From: CAHJWO01 sp964245885
GTDB taxonomy: Bacteria > Verrucomicrobiota > Verrucomicrobiia > Chthoniobacterales > SZAS-18
Assembly (NCBI GenBank): GCA_964245885.1
Contig: CAXTOX010000009.1
Coordinates: 1 to 58,889 of the forward strand
DNA: 58,889 nucleotides
Direction: 5' to 3'
The translations under genes and the position numbers were made by a program. The notes beneath the pieces were generated by a model. That model was not told the origin of the DNA. It did no database searches and saw nothing but the letters and a program-made list of their open reading frames with translations. Below, in pieces: positions 28,503 through 36,581 of this stretch; the first letter of the stretch is position 1; the number at the start of each line of letters is the position of its first letter.

Positions 28503-29562
28503 ATGAAACGCCGTCGCCTGCTCCCGATCTTTACCACCTGCCTGCTCGTGGGTTCCACCTCGTTTCTGTCCTCGCTCACGCCAGGACTCGCGGCGGACCC
28601 CGATGTCATCGACGGCTCCTGAGGGCCTCGTACGTCTCACGGTGGTCCTCCTCGTCGCCGATCCCGACGTCATCGACGGCGTGGCGGCCTTGGTGAACAA
28701 GGACGTGATCACGTTCTCGCAGGTCCGCGACGTGGTCGCGCCGCGCGAACGGACGTTGCGCAGCCAGTACAACGGGCAGGAACTCGCCGACAAGATCCGC
28801 GAGGCCCGCCGCGGGGCGCTCCAGGAACTGATCGACCGCCAGCTCATCATCCAGGAGTTCAAAAAGAAGGAATTCGCGATACCGCAACGCTTCGTCGACG
28901 AACGTGTAGATACGATCATCCGCGAGGAATTCGGCGGAGACCGCCAGGCGTTCATCCGCACCTTGCAGGCGCAGGGCTATACGTTGACCAAGTTCCGGGA
29001 GGCCGAGAAGGAGAAAATCATCGTGCAAGCGATGCGCTTCCAGAACGTCAAGAGCAGCGGCATCGTCTCGCCGATCAAAATTGACTCCCTGTACACGACC
29101 AACAAACCCGAGTTCACGACGCCCGAGCAGATTCACCTGTGGATGATCGCCGTGAACAAGGGCACTCCGGTAGCCGGGGAGGGTGACCCGCAAAAAGTGG
29201 TCGCCGAGGAGATTCGCGGCAAGCTGCTGAAGGGGGCGAAGTTCGAACAACTCGCCCAACTCTACAGCGACGACAGCAGCCGGTCCGCCGGGGGAGACTG
29301 GGGCTGGATCGATCGCACAACGCTCAACCAGGTGCTCACGAGCGCCGCGTTTCGCCTGGAAGTGAACAAGGTCGGCCCCATCGTCGAACAAGGGCCGGCC
29401 TATTACATCATGAAAATCTCCGAGCGGAAGGCGGAGTACACCAAGCCGCTCGCCGCCGTGCGTTCCGACCTCGAAAAGAAGATCAGCACCGACGACCGCG
29501 AACGGATGCAGGAGCAGTGGGTGTCCACGCTTCGCAAGAAGGCGTTCATCAAGATTTTCTGA
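28503..29562 (+). CDS. PpiC/SurA-like periplasmic peptidyl-prolyl isomerase (frame broken by a 64-bp duplication)
   Basis: The ATG at 28503 gives a signal peptide (MKRRRLLPIFTTCLLVGSTS to GLAA) and then DPDVIDG, where the frame stops at 28617-28619. The same DPDVIDG is encoded again 64 bp later, in the next frame, and continues as VAALVNKDVITFSQVRDVVA to the stop at 29562. Removing 64 bp gives one protein of 331 residues. After a SurA-N-like helical region (REARRGALQELIDRQLIIQE) comes a parvulin domain with EQIHLWMIAVNKG, FEQLAQLYSDDSSRSAGGDW and KVGPIVEQGPAYYIMKISER. It should help fold envelope proteins. If the frame is read as given, only the downstream part (in-frame ATG at 28603) would be made, without a normal signal peptide. 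Confidence 0.82.
28593..28680. repeat. Imperfect 24-bp direct repeat marking an N-free join
   Basis: The copies at 28593-28616 and 28657-28680 both encode ADPDVIDG and differ by three silent changes. The offset of 64 bp shifts the frame. The 40 bp between them have no counterpart in the protein family. Confidence 0.85.
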
Positions 29563-29592
29563 CTGCGCCGCGACCGCGGAAGCGGAGGAACG

Positions 29593-30006
29593 TCAGATTT
29601 CCTCGCGCTCTTGTTCGTCGCGCCGGGAGGCGGTCATGCGGTCGTGATCGGCCTCGTCGATCCCTTCGCTGTACAGTTGCTCGCCGATCGTCTGCTCGTC
29701 GCCGTGCATCGCCGCGTTCGTGGCCGGGGCGACCGATCCGCCGCTTTCGCCGATCACGTCGCCCTCGGCGATCAGGTCCGCCATGGGTCCGGCCTCATCG
29801 TTGGGCACGTTCGGGTCGACGGTTCCCTGTAGTTCCTCCTGCGCTTGCTTTTTGAAGTCGTCGATGGACTCGTCGCGGGACAGTCCGGCAATCGAAGCGA
29901 GTTCGCGCGCGCGTTGCTCGACCTTGTCGGCGTCAGGCTCGCCCAGGCCGGCGTCGTGATCGAGGATCTTGCCTTTTGCAAAGGGGGGTTGATCGGGAAG
30001 TTGCAT
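29593..30006 (-). CDS. Small acidic hypothetical protein (137 aa)
   Basis: 137 residues from ATG 30006 (MQLPDQPPFAKGKILDHDAG). It is very acidic and hydrophilic, with segments DADKVEQRARELASIAGLSR, EGDVIGESGGSVAPATNAAM, and a Glu/Arg/Asp-rich C-terminus (DHDRMTASRRDEQEREEI). There is no signal peptide, Cys or membrane helix. It lies between the convergent foldase gene and the divergent nth. It looks like a stress-type or disordered small protein, but no family can be named. Confidence 0.6.
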   Translation of the reverse strand: MQLPDQPPFAKGKILDHDAGLGEPDADKVEQRARELASIAGLSRDESIDDFKKQAQEELQGTVDPNVPNDEAGPMADLIAEGDVIGESGGSVAPATNAAMHGDEQTIGEQLYSEGIDEADHDRMTASRRDEQEREEI

Positions 30007-30161
30007 ACGGGCTTATTCGGCCGGAACGAGGAGAATGGGCGTCTGGGGTTGGTCGCTGGCTCGCCGATGTTTTCCGAGGGTTGTTGCTCGGTAATTGGTG
30101 GCGCGCCACGAAAAGCGGTGCACGTTGCCAACGCTCTCTCACCGAGACGGGGCGATCCGCC

Positions 30162-30899
30162 ATGCCAAAACTTGACCCCGCAAAACCGGTGCAATTGTCC
30201 GAAGCCGGTTCGGTTCCTGCCGCAGGCGGAGAAAACGATAAAATCCCGTTCGATATCGACGGTGCCATGGATGGCATCCGTGAGTGTGTCCAGGCCTTCC
30301 GCAAAGCCGCTTTGTTCGAGTTGTTCGACGACGGTTTCAGTACGGCCTTCGAGCAGTTGCTCGCCTGCATCATCTCGATCCGCACCCGCGACGAGGAAAC
30401 AGTGCCCATCTCCCGCCGGCTGTTCGCACGCGCACGAACCCCGGCGGAGGTTGCCGCGCTGACGGTCGCCGAGATTGATGCGCTGATCGCCGCGTCGACC
30501 TTCCACGAGGCGAAAGCTCCGCAGATCCACGAGATTGCCCGCCGGACGGTGGCGGAATTTGGTGGGGAGTTACCTTGCGACCTGGAGAGCTTGCTCAGCT
30601 TTCGGGGAGTGGGAATCAAGTGCGCGAACCTCGTTCTCGGCATCGCTTGCGGGCAGCCTCGCGTGGGCGTGGACATCCATGTGCACCGCATCACGAACCG
30701 CTGGGGGTACGTGGCCACGACCACGCCGGAAAAAACCACCGTGGCGCTCGAAAAAATCCTCCCGCGACGTTACTGGGTGGAGATCAACGCTCTCCTGGTT
30801 CCGTTCGGCAAGCACGTGTGCACGGGCAACGCCCCCCGTTGCTCGCGCTGCCCCGTTCTGAAGATGTGCCGGCAGGTCGGCGTGGCCAGCCGCCGCTGA
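30162..30899 (+). CDS. nth: Endonuclease III (DNA glycosylase/AP lyase)
   Basis: 245 residues from ATG 30162 (MPKLDPAKPVQLSEAGSVPA). It removes oxidised pyrimidines and cuts at the abasic site. The helix-hairpin-helix region is LLSFRGVGIKCANLVLGIAC, which holds the catalytic Lys (GVGIK), and the catalytic Asp follows in VGVDIHVHRITNRW. The iron-sulfur loop is complete: Cys-x6-Cys-x2-Cys-x5-Cys in VCTGNAPRCSRCPVLKMC. About 40 extra N-terminal residues precede the family start (around AMDGIRECVQAFRK). An upstream extension of the frame has no support. pdxA starts 18 bp after its stop. Confidence 0.93.
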   Translation: MPKLDPAKPVQLSEAGSVPAAGGENDKIPFDIDGAMDGIRECVQAFRKAALFELFDDGFSTAFEQLLACIISIRTRDEETVPISRRLFARARTPAEVAALTVAEIDALIAASTFHEAKAPQIHEIARRTVAEFGGELPCDLESLLSFRGVGIKCANLVLGIACGQPRVGVDIHVHRITNRWGYVATTTPEKTTVALEKILPRRYWVEINALLVPFGKHVCTGNAPRCSRCPVLKMCRQVGVASRR

Positions 30900-30916
30900 G
30901 TTTCGGCCTCGTTGTC

Positions 30917-31843
30917 ATGCCATTGGTGTCACCATCTCTCGGCGCAAGGCCCGTGATCGGCCTGACCTTGGGCGACGCGGCTGGCGTCGGGCCGGAAGTC
31001 GTGGCAGCCGCGCTCGCCTCCGGGCAACTGGACGCCGGGTTTGAATATCGGATCGTCGGACCGCGCCTGGGAAAGGTCATCCCGGGTAAACCCTCCGCCG
31101 AAACTGCCCGAGCCGCGTGGCAAGGGCTGGAAGCGGCGGCGCACGGGGCGCTGCAAGGCGATCTTGCGGCGGTGGTGACCGCGCCGGTTTGCAAGGCGAG
31201 CCTCTACGAGATCGGCTTCCGTTACCCGGGACAGACGGAATTCTTTGCCGAACGTTGCGGCGTCTCGAACTTTGCGATGCTGCTGACGGGCGGCGCTCTG
31301 ACGGTGGCGCTCCTGACCACTCATCTCCCGCTTTCCGTCGCCGTCGGACAGCTCCAGCGTGCGGAGATCGTGCGCGTCGGCAAATTGCTGGCCGGCTTCC
31401 TTGCGCTTCGAGTCGGGCCGGAGCCGCGGATCGCGGTGGCTGGTCTGAACCCGCATGCGGGCGAGGGGGGCAACCTCGGTCGAGAGGAGATTGACCACAT
31501 CGAGCCTGCCGTGCGCGAACTCGCCGCCTCTACAGATTGGCCGCAGGCACGATACTCGGGTCCGATCTCGCCGGACACCGTCTTCCACCAAGCGGTCAGC
31601 GGCCGGTGGGATGGGGTGCTGTGCATGTACCATGACCAAGGGTTGATTCCTTTGAAGCTGCACGCCTTCGACACAGGGGTGAATGTGACGCTCGGTCTGC
31701 CGATCATCCGCACCAGCCCGGATCACGGGACGGCGTTTGATCTGGCCGGGAGCCAACGCGCAAGCCCCGGCAGCATGATCGCTGCGGTTCAACTGGCCGC
31801 AGAGTTGGCGCGCGTGCGCCTCGCATCTGACCGATCACTGTAA
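30917..31843 (+). CDS. pdxA: 4-hydroxythreonine-4-phosphate dehydrogenase
   Basis: 308 residues from ATG 30917 (MPLVSPSLGARPVIGLTLGD). It oxidises 4-phosphohydroxy-threonine in vitamin B6 (pyridoxal phosphate) synthesis. Family signatures are GLTLGDAAGVGPEVVAAAL, AVVTAPVCKASL, and FRYPGQTEFFAERC. The metal-binding His residues appear in TTHLPLS, GLNPHAGEGG and MYHDQGLIPLK. GTAFDLAG marks the C-terminal end of the fold. The length is a little below the E. coli protein, mainly at the N-terminal half. It is 18 bp downstream of nth and 20 bp upstream of the ABC-2 permease. Confidence 0.93.
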   Translation: MPLVSPSLGARPVIGLTLGDAAGVGPEVVAAALASGQLDAGFEYRIVGPRLGKVIPGKPSAETARAAWQGLEAAAHGALQGDLAAVVTAPVCKASLYEIGFRYPGQTEFFAERCGVSNFAMLLTGGALTVALLTTHLPLSVAVGQLQRAEIVRVGKLLAGFLALRVGPEPRIAVAGLNPHAGEGGNLGREEIDHIEPAVRELAASTDWPQARYSGPISPDTVFHQAVSGRWDGVLCMYHDQGLIPLKLHAFDTGVNVTLGLPIIRTSPDHGTAFDLAGSQRASPGSMIAAVQLAAELARVRLASDRSL

Positions 31844-31863
31844 AGGACAGTGTATCCATTCGA

Positions 31864-32664
31864 TTGAACAAGTACCTCACCATCTTTGGAGTCGGTCTCC
31901 AGAACACCCTCGTCTACCGCTGGAATTTCCTCTTGCGGGCGACCTTCGACATCGTTCCGTTGGTCGGGACGGTCTTTCTCTGGCGCGCCCTTTTCCAGTC
32001 GCGTGCGCAGCCGATCGGCGGGTACGACTTTGGCTCGATGGTGTATTATTTTCTGCTGACCATCTTTGCTTCCAACCTCATCACGCCGACGGATGACGAG
32101 TGGCAGATTGCGGCTGACATCCGCGATGGCCAGATCAATGCCCTGCTGACTAAGCCGGTCGATTACCTGGGCTACCGTATCAGCCTCTTTCTCGGCAACC
32201 GGGCTACCTCCTCGTTGTTCACCCTGCCTATTATTATTCTGCTTTTCGCGTGTTTTCATCAGTATCTTACTTTGCCTCAGCGTTTAGAAACTTGGATCTA
32301 TGCCATGCTCTCGTTGAGCATGGCGGCATTACTCCAGTTTTTCCTGGCTTACACCGTCGCCATGCTCGCTTTCTGGATCCTGGAGATTTCCACGGTGGTG
32401 TTCATCATCTTTTCGTTCGAGTACTTCCTAAGTGGGCACCTGTTTCCGCTGGACCTTTTGCCCCGTTGGTTGACCGGCGTGCTCGTCTGGCTGCCATTTA
32501 CCTACGAGCTTTATTTTCCGGTGGCGGTCTTTCAAGAGAAAGTGAGCGGCGGCGCGCTCGCCGAAGGATTGTGCATCCAGGCGGGTTGGGTGGCGCTCGT
32601 CTGGGCGGCGGGGAGGGTGATGTGGCTGCGCGGCTTGCGGCGGTTTCAAGCCGTCGGCGGATAA
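31864..32664 (+). CDS. ABC-2-type transporter permease (DUF990-like), TTG start
   Basis: 266 residues from a TTG at 31864 (MNKYLTIFGVGLQNTLVYRW); there is no earlier or nearby ATG that fits. Six hydrophobic helices are seen, for example in ATFDIVPLVGTVFLWRALF, MVYYFLLTIFASNLITP, and TVVFIIFSFEYFLSGHLFPL. Family-type features are the loop with RDGQINALLTKPVDYLGYR and the PLDLLPRWL end. These permeases pair with a NatA-like ATPase for export. The gene is coupled to the next permease (20 bp). The region around 32,220-32,330 is noticeably less GC-rich than its neighbours. Confidence 0.88.
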   Translation: MNKYLTIFGVGLQNTLVYRWNFLLRATFDIVPLVGTVFLWRALFQSRAQPIGGYDFGSMVYYFLLTIFASNLITPTDDEWQIAADIRDGQINALLTKPVDYLGYRISLFLGNRATSSLFTLPIIILLFACFHQYLTLPQRLETWIYAMLSLSMAALLQFFLAYTVAMLAFWILEISTVVFIIFSFEYFLSGHLFPLDLLPRWLTGVLVWLPFTYELYFPVAVFQEKVSGGALAEGLCIQAGWVALVWAAGRVMWLRGLRRFQAVGG

Positions 32665-32684
32665 ACCTTCTTTGATTTACATTA

Positions 32685-33479
32685 ATGGCATGTTACTGGC
32701 AAATTTATCGGTTGCTTCTGCGGAACTCCCTGATCCGCGAATTGTCGTTCAAAGCCAACTTCCTGCTTTGGCTCGTCACCGAACTACTCTGGTTCTTCGG
32801 CCAGATCGTATTCGTCGACGTGTTGTTCCTTTACACCGACCGCATCGGTGACTGGTCGAAGTGGGAGGTCGTCTTGTTGATCGGCACGCACCAGATTATC
32901 AGCCAGGTGTTCCAAGCGGTGTTCTACGTCAACCTAGCCAATCTGCCCGAACTCGTGCGTACCGGACGGATGGATTTGATGCTGCTCCTGCCGATCGACA
33001 CGCAGTTCGCCGTCTCCACGTGGCGCTTCGGCCTCGACAACCTCGTCAACGCCGGGCTCGGGGTCGCTTTCGTGGCGTTCTCGTTGAGCAAGCTTGGCGT
33101 CGTGCCGAGCGCCCTGCAAATCGCCTGCTACTGCGCGGCCGTGGTTCTCGGAGCCGCCATTCACTACGCGATCATGTTCACGCTGGCGACGCTGAGTTTT
33201 TGGATCGTGCGGGCGCAAGGTTTGATCTACGGCTACTTCAACTTCCTGAGTATCTCGCGCTACCCCGACCAGGTATTTACGGGCATCTTCAAGCTGATTT
33301 TCACCTGGTTGATCCCGGTGATCGTGGTTGCCAACGCGCCCGCCCGCATCCTGGCGCGGGCTTCGCAACAACCGCTCGGTCCGATGCTCCAACTACTTTT
33401 CGTTTGTGCGTCGGTCCTCGTCTTGAGCCGACTTTTCTGGCTTTGGGCGTTGCGGAGGTACTCCAGCGCGAGTTCTTGA
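32685..33479 (+). CDS. Second ABC-2-type transporter permease (DUF990-like)
   Basis: 264 residues starting MACYWQIYRLLLRNSLIREL. Six membrane helices are visible, including NFLLWLVTELLWFFGQIVF and GIFKLIFTWLIPVIVVANAP. The segment LPELVRTGRMDLMLLLPIDT corresponds to the KPVD loop of the first permease, so the two form a heteromeric pair. No ATP-binding subunit gene lies within the window, whereas such pairs are normally next to one. The substrate is unknown. Confidence 0.88.
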   Translation: MACYWQIYRLLLRNSLIRELSFKANFLLWLVTELLWFFGQIVFVDVLFLYTDRIGDWSKWEVVLLIGTHQIISQVFQAVFYVNLANLPELVRTGRMDLMLLLPIDTQFAVSTWRFGLDNLVNAGLGVAFVAFSLSKLGVVPSALQIACYCAAVVLGAAIHYAIMFTLATLSFWIVRAQGLIYGYFNFLSISRYPDQVFTGIFKLIFTWLIPVIVVANAPARILARASQQPLGPMLQLLFVCASVLVLSRLFWLWALRRYSSASS

Positions 33480-33587
33480 AAAAACGCAGTTTGTGCCTTG
33501 CGCGGGGAAACAAATGCCCGTAGTTACTCCCCCTTTCCCCAGCCCAAAAGCTACCTCTCTTTACTTTTCGTCCCTTTTTCGCAGACT

Positions 33588-34262
33588 ATGCCCAAGTCCA
33601 AATCCGCCCGCACAGCGAACCCGGCACCTGACGCCGCGCCCGTCACCATCTCGAACACAGAGAGCGGCAACGGCAGTGCCGGTTCGAAGAGCGATGCCCC
33701 GGTGCAGCCCGCCAGCGCGCAGGATCTGACAGCGTCCGTCTCCAGCTATCTGCTCCGTACGCAACAGAAGAACGAGGACGAAGCGGACGCCAAGCTCCCG
33801 GTGTTCCTGCGCAAGCAGAAGAAACGTTTGCTGGCGCTGCGTGATGCGATGCTCGACTCAATGAACGGTGTCGCGCAAGATAACCTCCGTGCCCGCGCCG
33901 AGGGCAACGAAGCGAGTGCTTTCGGGATGCACCAGGCGGATGCTGGCAGCGATGCCTACGACCGGGATTTTGCGTTGAACCTCCTTTCACAGGAGCAGGA
34001 TGCGTTGTACGAGATCGATGAGGCGCTCAAGCGCATCGAACTCGGCACCTACGGCACCTGCGAAATGTCCGGCAAGCCCATCAACCACGAGCGTCTCGAA
34101 GCCATTCCTTTCACGCGGTTCACGGTCGAGTGCCAGTCGCAGATCGAGCGCCAGAACAAGGCGAAGCGGGTCCGGCAGTCCGTCACGTCCCTGTTCGGCT
34201 TGACCGACGACGAAAAAGAAGACAGCGAAGAAGAAGAATTCACGCCCGACAACAAGGAATAA
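33588..34262 (+). CDS. TraR/DksA-family protein with only two of the four zinc ligands
   Basis: 224 residues from ATG 33588 (MPKSKSARTANPAPDAAPVT). A Ser/Ala/Pro-rich N-terminus (about 1-60) precedes the coiled-coil region (KLPVFLRKQKKRLLALRDAM, QEQDALYEIDEALKRIELGT). The zinc-finger-like part is YGTCEMSGKPINHERLEAIP and FTRFTVECQ. Of the usual C-x2-C / C-x2-C ligands, only Cys158 and Cys182 remain; Ser161 and Thr179 take the other places. An acidic tail follows. DksA-type proteins act on RNA polymerase through its secondary channel. The reduced zinc site also occurs in other Planctomycetes-Verrucomicrobia-Chlamydiae members. rpmG starts 27 bp downstream. Confidence 0.88.
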   Translation: MPKSKSARTANPAPDAAPVTISNTESGNGSAGSKSDAPVQPASAQDLTASVSSYLLRTQQKNEDEADAKLPVFLRKQKKRLLALRDAMLDSMNGVAQDNLRARAEGNEASAFGMHQADAGSDAYDRDFALNLLSQEQDALYEIDEALKRIELGTYGTCEMSGKPINHERLEAIPFTRFTVECQSQIERQNKAKRVRQSVTSLFGLTDDEKEDSEEEEFTPDNKE

Positions 34263-34289
34263 CCCGCCGCCTCCCGAGGCTTCATCCGT

Positions 34290-34463
34290 ATGGCAAGAGA
34301 CATCATCACCCTGGAATGCACCGAAGCGAAGGCCGAAGGAAAACCGGCTTCCCGCTACGTGTCCACGCGCAATAAAAAGAGCCCGAACACCCCGGGCCGT
34401 TTGGAAAAGAAGAAGTACAATCCTTTTCTGAAGCGCCACACTCTGCACCGCGAAACCCGCTAA
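34290..34463 (+). CDS. rpmG: 50S ribosomal protein L33, cysteine-free (C-minus) form
   Basis: 57 residues from ATG 34290. The start is MARDIITLECTEAKAEGKPA and the end PFLKRHTLHRETR. The features RYVSTRNKKSPNTPGRLEKK and KKYNPFLKRH identify L33. Zinc-binding L33 has two CxxC pairs; here a single Cys is left, so this form does not bind zinc. It sits between the TraR/DksA gene and rpsR, with 3 bp between its stop and the S18 start. Confidence 0.95.
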   Translation: MARDIITLECTEAKAEGKPASRYVSTRNKKSPNTPGRLEKKKYNPFLKRHTLHRETR

Positions 34464-34466
34464 CTC

Positions 34467-34706
34467 ATGACGCCCAAAACTCCTCAGCGCCGTTCCAACT
34501 TTCGTCGCGCCAACCGCATCATGCCGCGTCGGCGGGTGGACATCGCGCCCGAAGCCGTCGATTACAAAAACCCGGACCTCCTGCGCAAGTTCGTGACCGA
34601 GAGCGGAAAGATCCTCCCGCGCCGCGTCACCGGGATGTCCGCTTTCCTGCACCGCAAGATCACGCGTGAGATCAAGCGCAGTCGGTCGGTCTTGCTGATG
34701 AAGTGA
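34467..34706 (+). CDS. rpsR: 30S ribosomal protein S18, cysteine-free form
   Basis: 79 residues starting MTPKTPQRRSNFRRANRIMP. The family core is YKNPDLLRKFVTESGKILPR, RRVTGMSAFLHRKITREIKR and SRSVLLMK. There is no Cys anywhere, so it lacks the zinc-binding pattern seen in some S18 forms. It is the last gene before a strong intrinsic terminator at 34761. Confidence 0.95.
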   Translation: MTPKTPQRRSNFRRANRIMPRRRVDIAPEAVDYKNPDLLRKFVTESGKILPRRVTGMSAFLHRKITREIKRSRSVLLMK

Positions 34707-34760
34707 AGCGGGCACTCTGCCGGGCGTGAAGTCCTGCGAACCTTCGCGCCAGCAATTTTG

Positions 34761-34797
34761 ACGGATCGGAGTATGATGCTCCGGTCCGTTTTCTTTT
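34761..34797 (+). terminator. Intrinsic terminator after rpsR
   Basis: ACGGATCGGAG (34761-34771) pairs with CTCCGGTCCGT (34779-34789) through one G-U pair, with a 7-base loop. It is followed by TTTCTTTTC. This closes the TraR/DksA-rpmG-rpsR operon and separates it from folE2, which starts at 34808. Confidence 0.82.
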
Positions 34798-34807
34798 CAA
34801 TCCTACC

Positions 34808-35614
34808 ATGCAGGCGCGCGAGTCTCTGGTCGAAGACCTCCAGGACATTCAGGCCGAGTCCGATGATCGTCGGATCGCGATAGACCGGGTGGGAATCAAA
34901 GGACTGCGTCTGCCGGTGAAGGTCCGCACGAAGAGCGGGACGTTGCAGCCGTCCGTGGCAATGGTCAGCTTGACAGTGGAGTTACCCGAAACCCACAAGG
35001 GCACCCACATGAGCCGGTTCGTGGAACTGCTCAACACCAATTGTCCTCCGCTCGACCACAGCGGCTTACGGCAAGTCCTGTTCGACCTTCAACAGCGTCT
35101 ACACACTGGACGCGCACAGGCCGAATTCATATTTCCGTATTTCATGGAAAAATCCGCACCTGTGACTGGCGCAGTGGGTTTAATGGATTACAATGTGTCG
35201 CTCACAGGCGAGATCAACGCGGCGCGCTTGAAGGTGGTCACCACCGTCTCTGTCCCGGTCACGACTCTGTGTCCCTGTTCGAAAGCCATCAGCGTGCATG
35301 GTGCGCACAACCAGCGCGGCGAGGTGAAGTTTTCGGTCCGGTCGGAGAACGGCACAACGATCGAGGATCTCACCGCCATGGCGGAGAACTCCGCCAGCAG
35401 CGAGCTGTATAGCCTGCTCAAGAGGCCCGACGAGAAAGCGGTGACCGAGAGGGCATTTCTGAACCCTGTTTTCGTTGAAGACCTCGTTCGGAACCTCGCC
35501 TTGCAAGCGGACGCACATCCGGAAATCGAATGGTACCGGATCGAGGCCGAGAACTTCGAGTCGATTCACAACCACAACGCCTACGCCGTGATCGAGCGCA
35601 CGAAGAAGCGGTGA
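34808..35614 (+). CDS. folE2: GTP cyclohydrolase FolE2 (type IB)
   Basis: 268 residues from ATG 34808 (MQARESLVEDLQDIQAESDD). It makes 7,8-dihydroneopterin triphosphate from GTP for folate and related pathways, without the strict zinc need of FolE. Family landmarks are AIDRVGIKGLRLPVKVR, PETHKGTHMSRFVELL, the catalytic Cys155 in TTLCPCSKAIS, HGAHNQRGEVKFSVR, and ESIHNHNAYAVIER near the end. The length is standard. It is separated from rpsR by a terminator, so it has its own promoter. Confidence 0.96.
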   Translation: MQARESLVEDLQDIQAESDDRRIAIDRVGIKGLRLPVKVRTKSGTLQPSVAMVSLTVELPETHKGTHMSRFVELLNTNCPPLDHSGLRQVLFDLQQRLHTGRAQAEFIFPYFMEKSAPVTGAVGLMDYNVSLTGEINAARLKVVTTVSVPVTTLCPCSKAISVHGAHNQRGEVKFSVRSENGTTIEDLTAMAENSASSELYSLLKRPDEKAVTERAFLNPVFVEDLVRNLALQADAHPEIEWYRIEAENFESIHNHNAYAVIERTKKR

Positions 35615-35633
35615 AAAAGTGACCGGAAGCTCG

Positions 35634-35972
35634 TCAACCCGGCGGCCAGCCGAGTGGACGACCGGCGAGAAGATGGATGTGCAGGTGGGGAACGGTTTCA
35701 CCGGCGTCCTGCCCGTGGTTCACGATCAACCGATAGCCGGAGGCATAGACGCGGAGTTCCTGCGCGATCTTGGCGGAAGCAAGCAGGAGCTTGCCTAGCA
35801 GGACAGCGTCTTGCTCGTTCGCTTCGCCGATGCGGGGCACCACCTGCTTGGGAATGATCAACACGTGGACCGGCGCTTGCGGGTTCACGTCGTGAATGGC
35901 GATCAGGTCGTCATCCTCGTGGACAATGTTTGCCGGGATCTCGCGCCGGATGATTTTCTCGAACAGCGTCAT
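35634..35972 (-). CDS. HIT-family nucleotide-binding protein
   Basis: 112 residues from ATG 35972 (MTLFEKIIRREIPANIVHED). It has the histidine triad HLHIHLLAG near the C-terminus, and the upstream segments DLIAIHDVNPQAPVHVLIIP and YRLIVNHGQDAGETVPH. This is the HINT/PKCI-like branch, which hydrolyses nucleoside phosphoramidates. The larger open frame that extends to 36473 overlaps the next gene and is a shadow. The gene starts 5 bp after the preceding stop, which puts it in the nrdR-unknown-HIT operon. Confidence 0.94.
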   Translation of the reverse strand: MTLFEKIIRREIPANIVHEDDDLIAIHDVNPQAPVHVLIIPKQVVPRIGEANEQDAVLLGKLLLASAKIAQELRVYASGYRLIVNHGQDAGETVPHLHIHLLAGRPLGWPPG

Positions 35973-35977
35973 GCGGG

Positions 35978-36544
35978 CTAATGGATGGTGCAATGCATCT
36001 TTGACTGCCAGGAAAGCGCATGCACGCGCTCGCGGACAAAGGCGACGATGCGCGCCCGCATCAGCGGCGTGCTCCACCAAGCCGAAGCTGCTTGTTCCTC
36101 CAGCAGCCGTTGAGCGCAAGTCTGGAGATCGTAGAAATGAAAATGCCGAACTTTGGCCGCGTGCAAGGTGTCGATCCGCTCCGCCAGACGATGGAAGAAT
36201 GTGGACTCCTGCCCGTCGTCCGGCTCCTGGAAGCATTCGGCGAGAGACATGCGCTGGAAGGGATTTACCGCACGGAAGCGGGCGGCAATTTCCTGGTAGC
36301 CGACTTCGCGGAGGGTAGTGCGGACGACTCGTTCCAGATTGGATAATTCGATCACGCTGCGGACATAGTCCTGACGGAAATATTGCGCGATGGCCGCGCT
36401 GAATTCGTCCGACAGCCACCAACCATCGTACCCCGCCTTGCGCGCCGCTTGATCGAGGGCGGCTTTGAGCCAATCACTCTCGAACGCGACCGCGACCCCA
36501 TGTTCATTCTGGATCAGGGGAAGACTGTATTTGAGAGCAACCAT
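35978..36544 (-). CDS. Unknown protein in the nrdR operon (188 aa)
   Basis: 188 residues from ATG 36544 (MVALKYSLPLIQNEHGVAVA). It has helical segments AALDQAARKAGYDGWWLSDE, FSAAIAQYFRQDYVRSVIEL, and SNLERVVRTTLREVGYQEIA, then a Trp-rich C-terminal part (LLEEQAASAWWSTPLMRARI). There is no signal peptide or known catalytic motif. The middle region has a loose resemblance to ATP-cone-like helical repeats as in NrdR, but this is weak. It lies 37 bp downstream of nrdR and 5 bp before the HIT gene. Confidence 0.65.
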   Translation of the reverse strand: MVALKYSLPLIQNEHGVAVAFESDWLKAALDQAARKAGYDGWWLSDEFSAAIAQYFRQDYVRSVIELSNLERVVRTTLREVGYQEIAARFRAVNPFQRMSLAECFQEPDDGQESTFFHRLAERIDTLHAAKVRHFHFYDLQTCAQRLLEEQAASAWWSTPLMRARIVAFVRERVHALSWQSKMHCTIH

Positions 36545-36581
36545 CCGTGCGAGAATCGGTTACGTTAGTTTCTACGCCAAT

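Noticed and set aside
33480..33587. Zur-box search upstream of the TraR/DksA-rpmG-rpsR operon
   Set aside because: No AT-rich palindrome of the expected kind was seen, so zinc regulation is not claimed as a feature.
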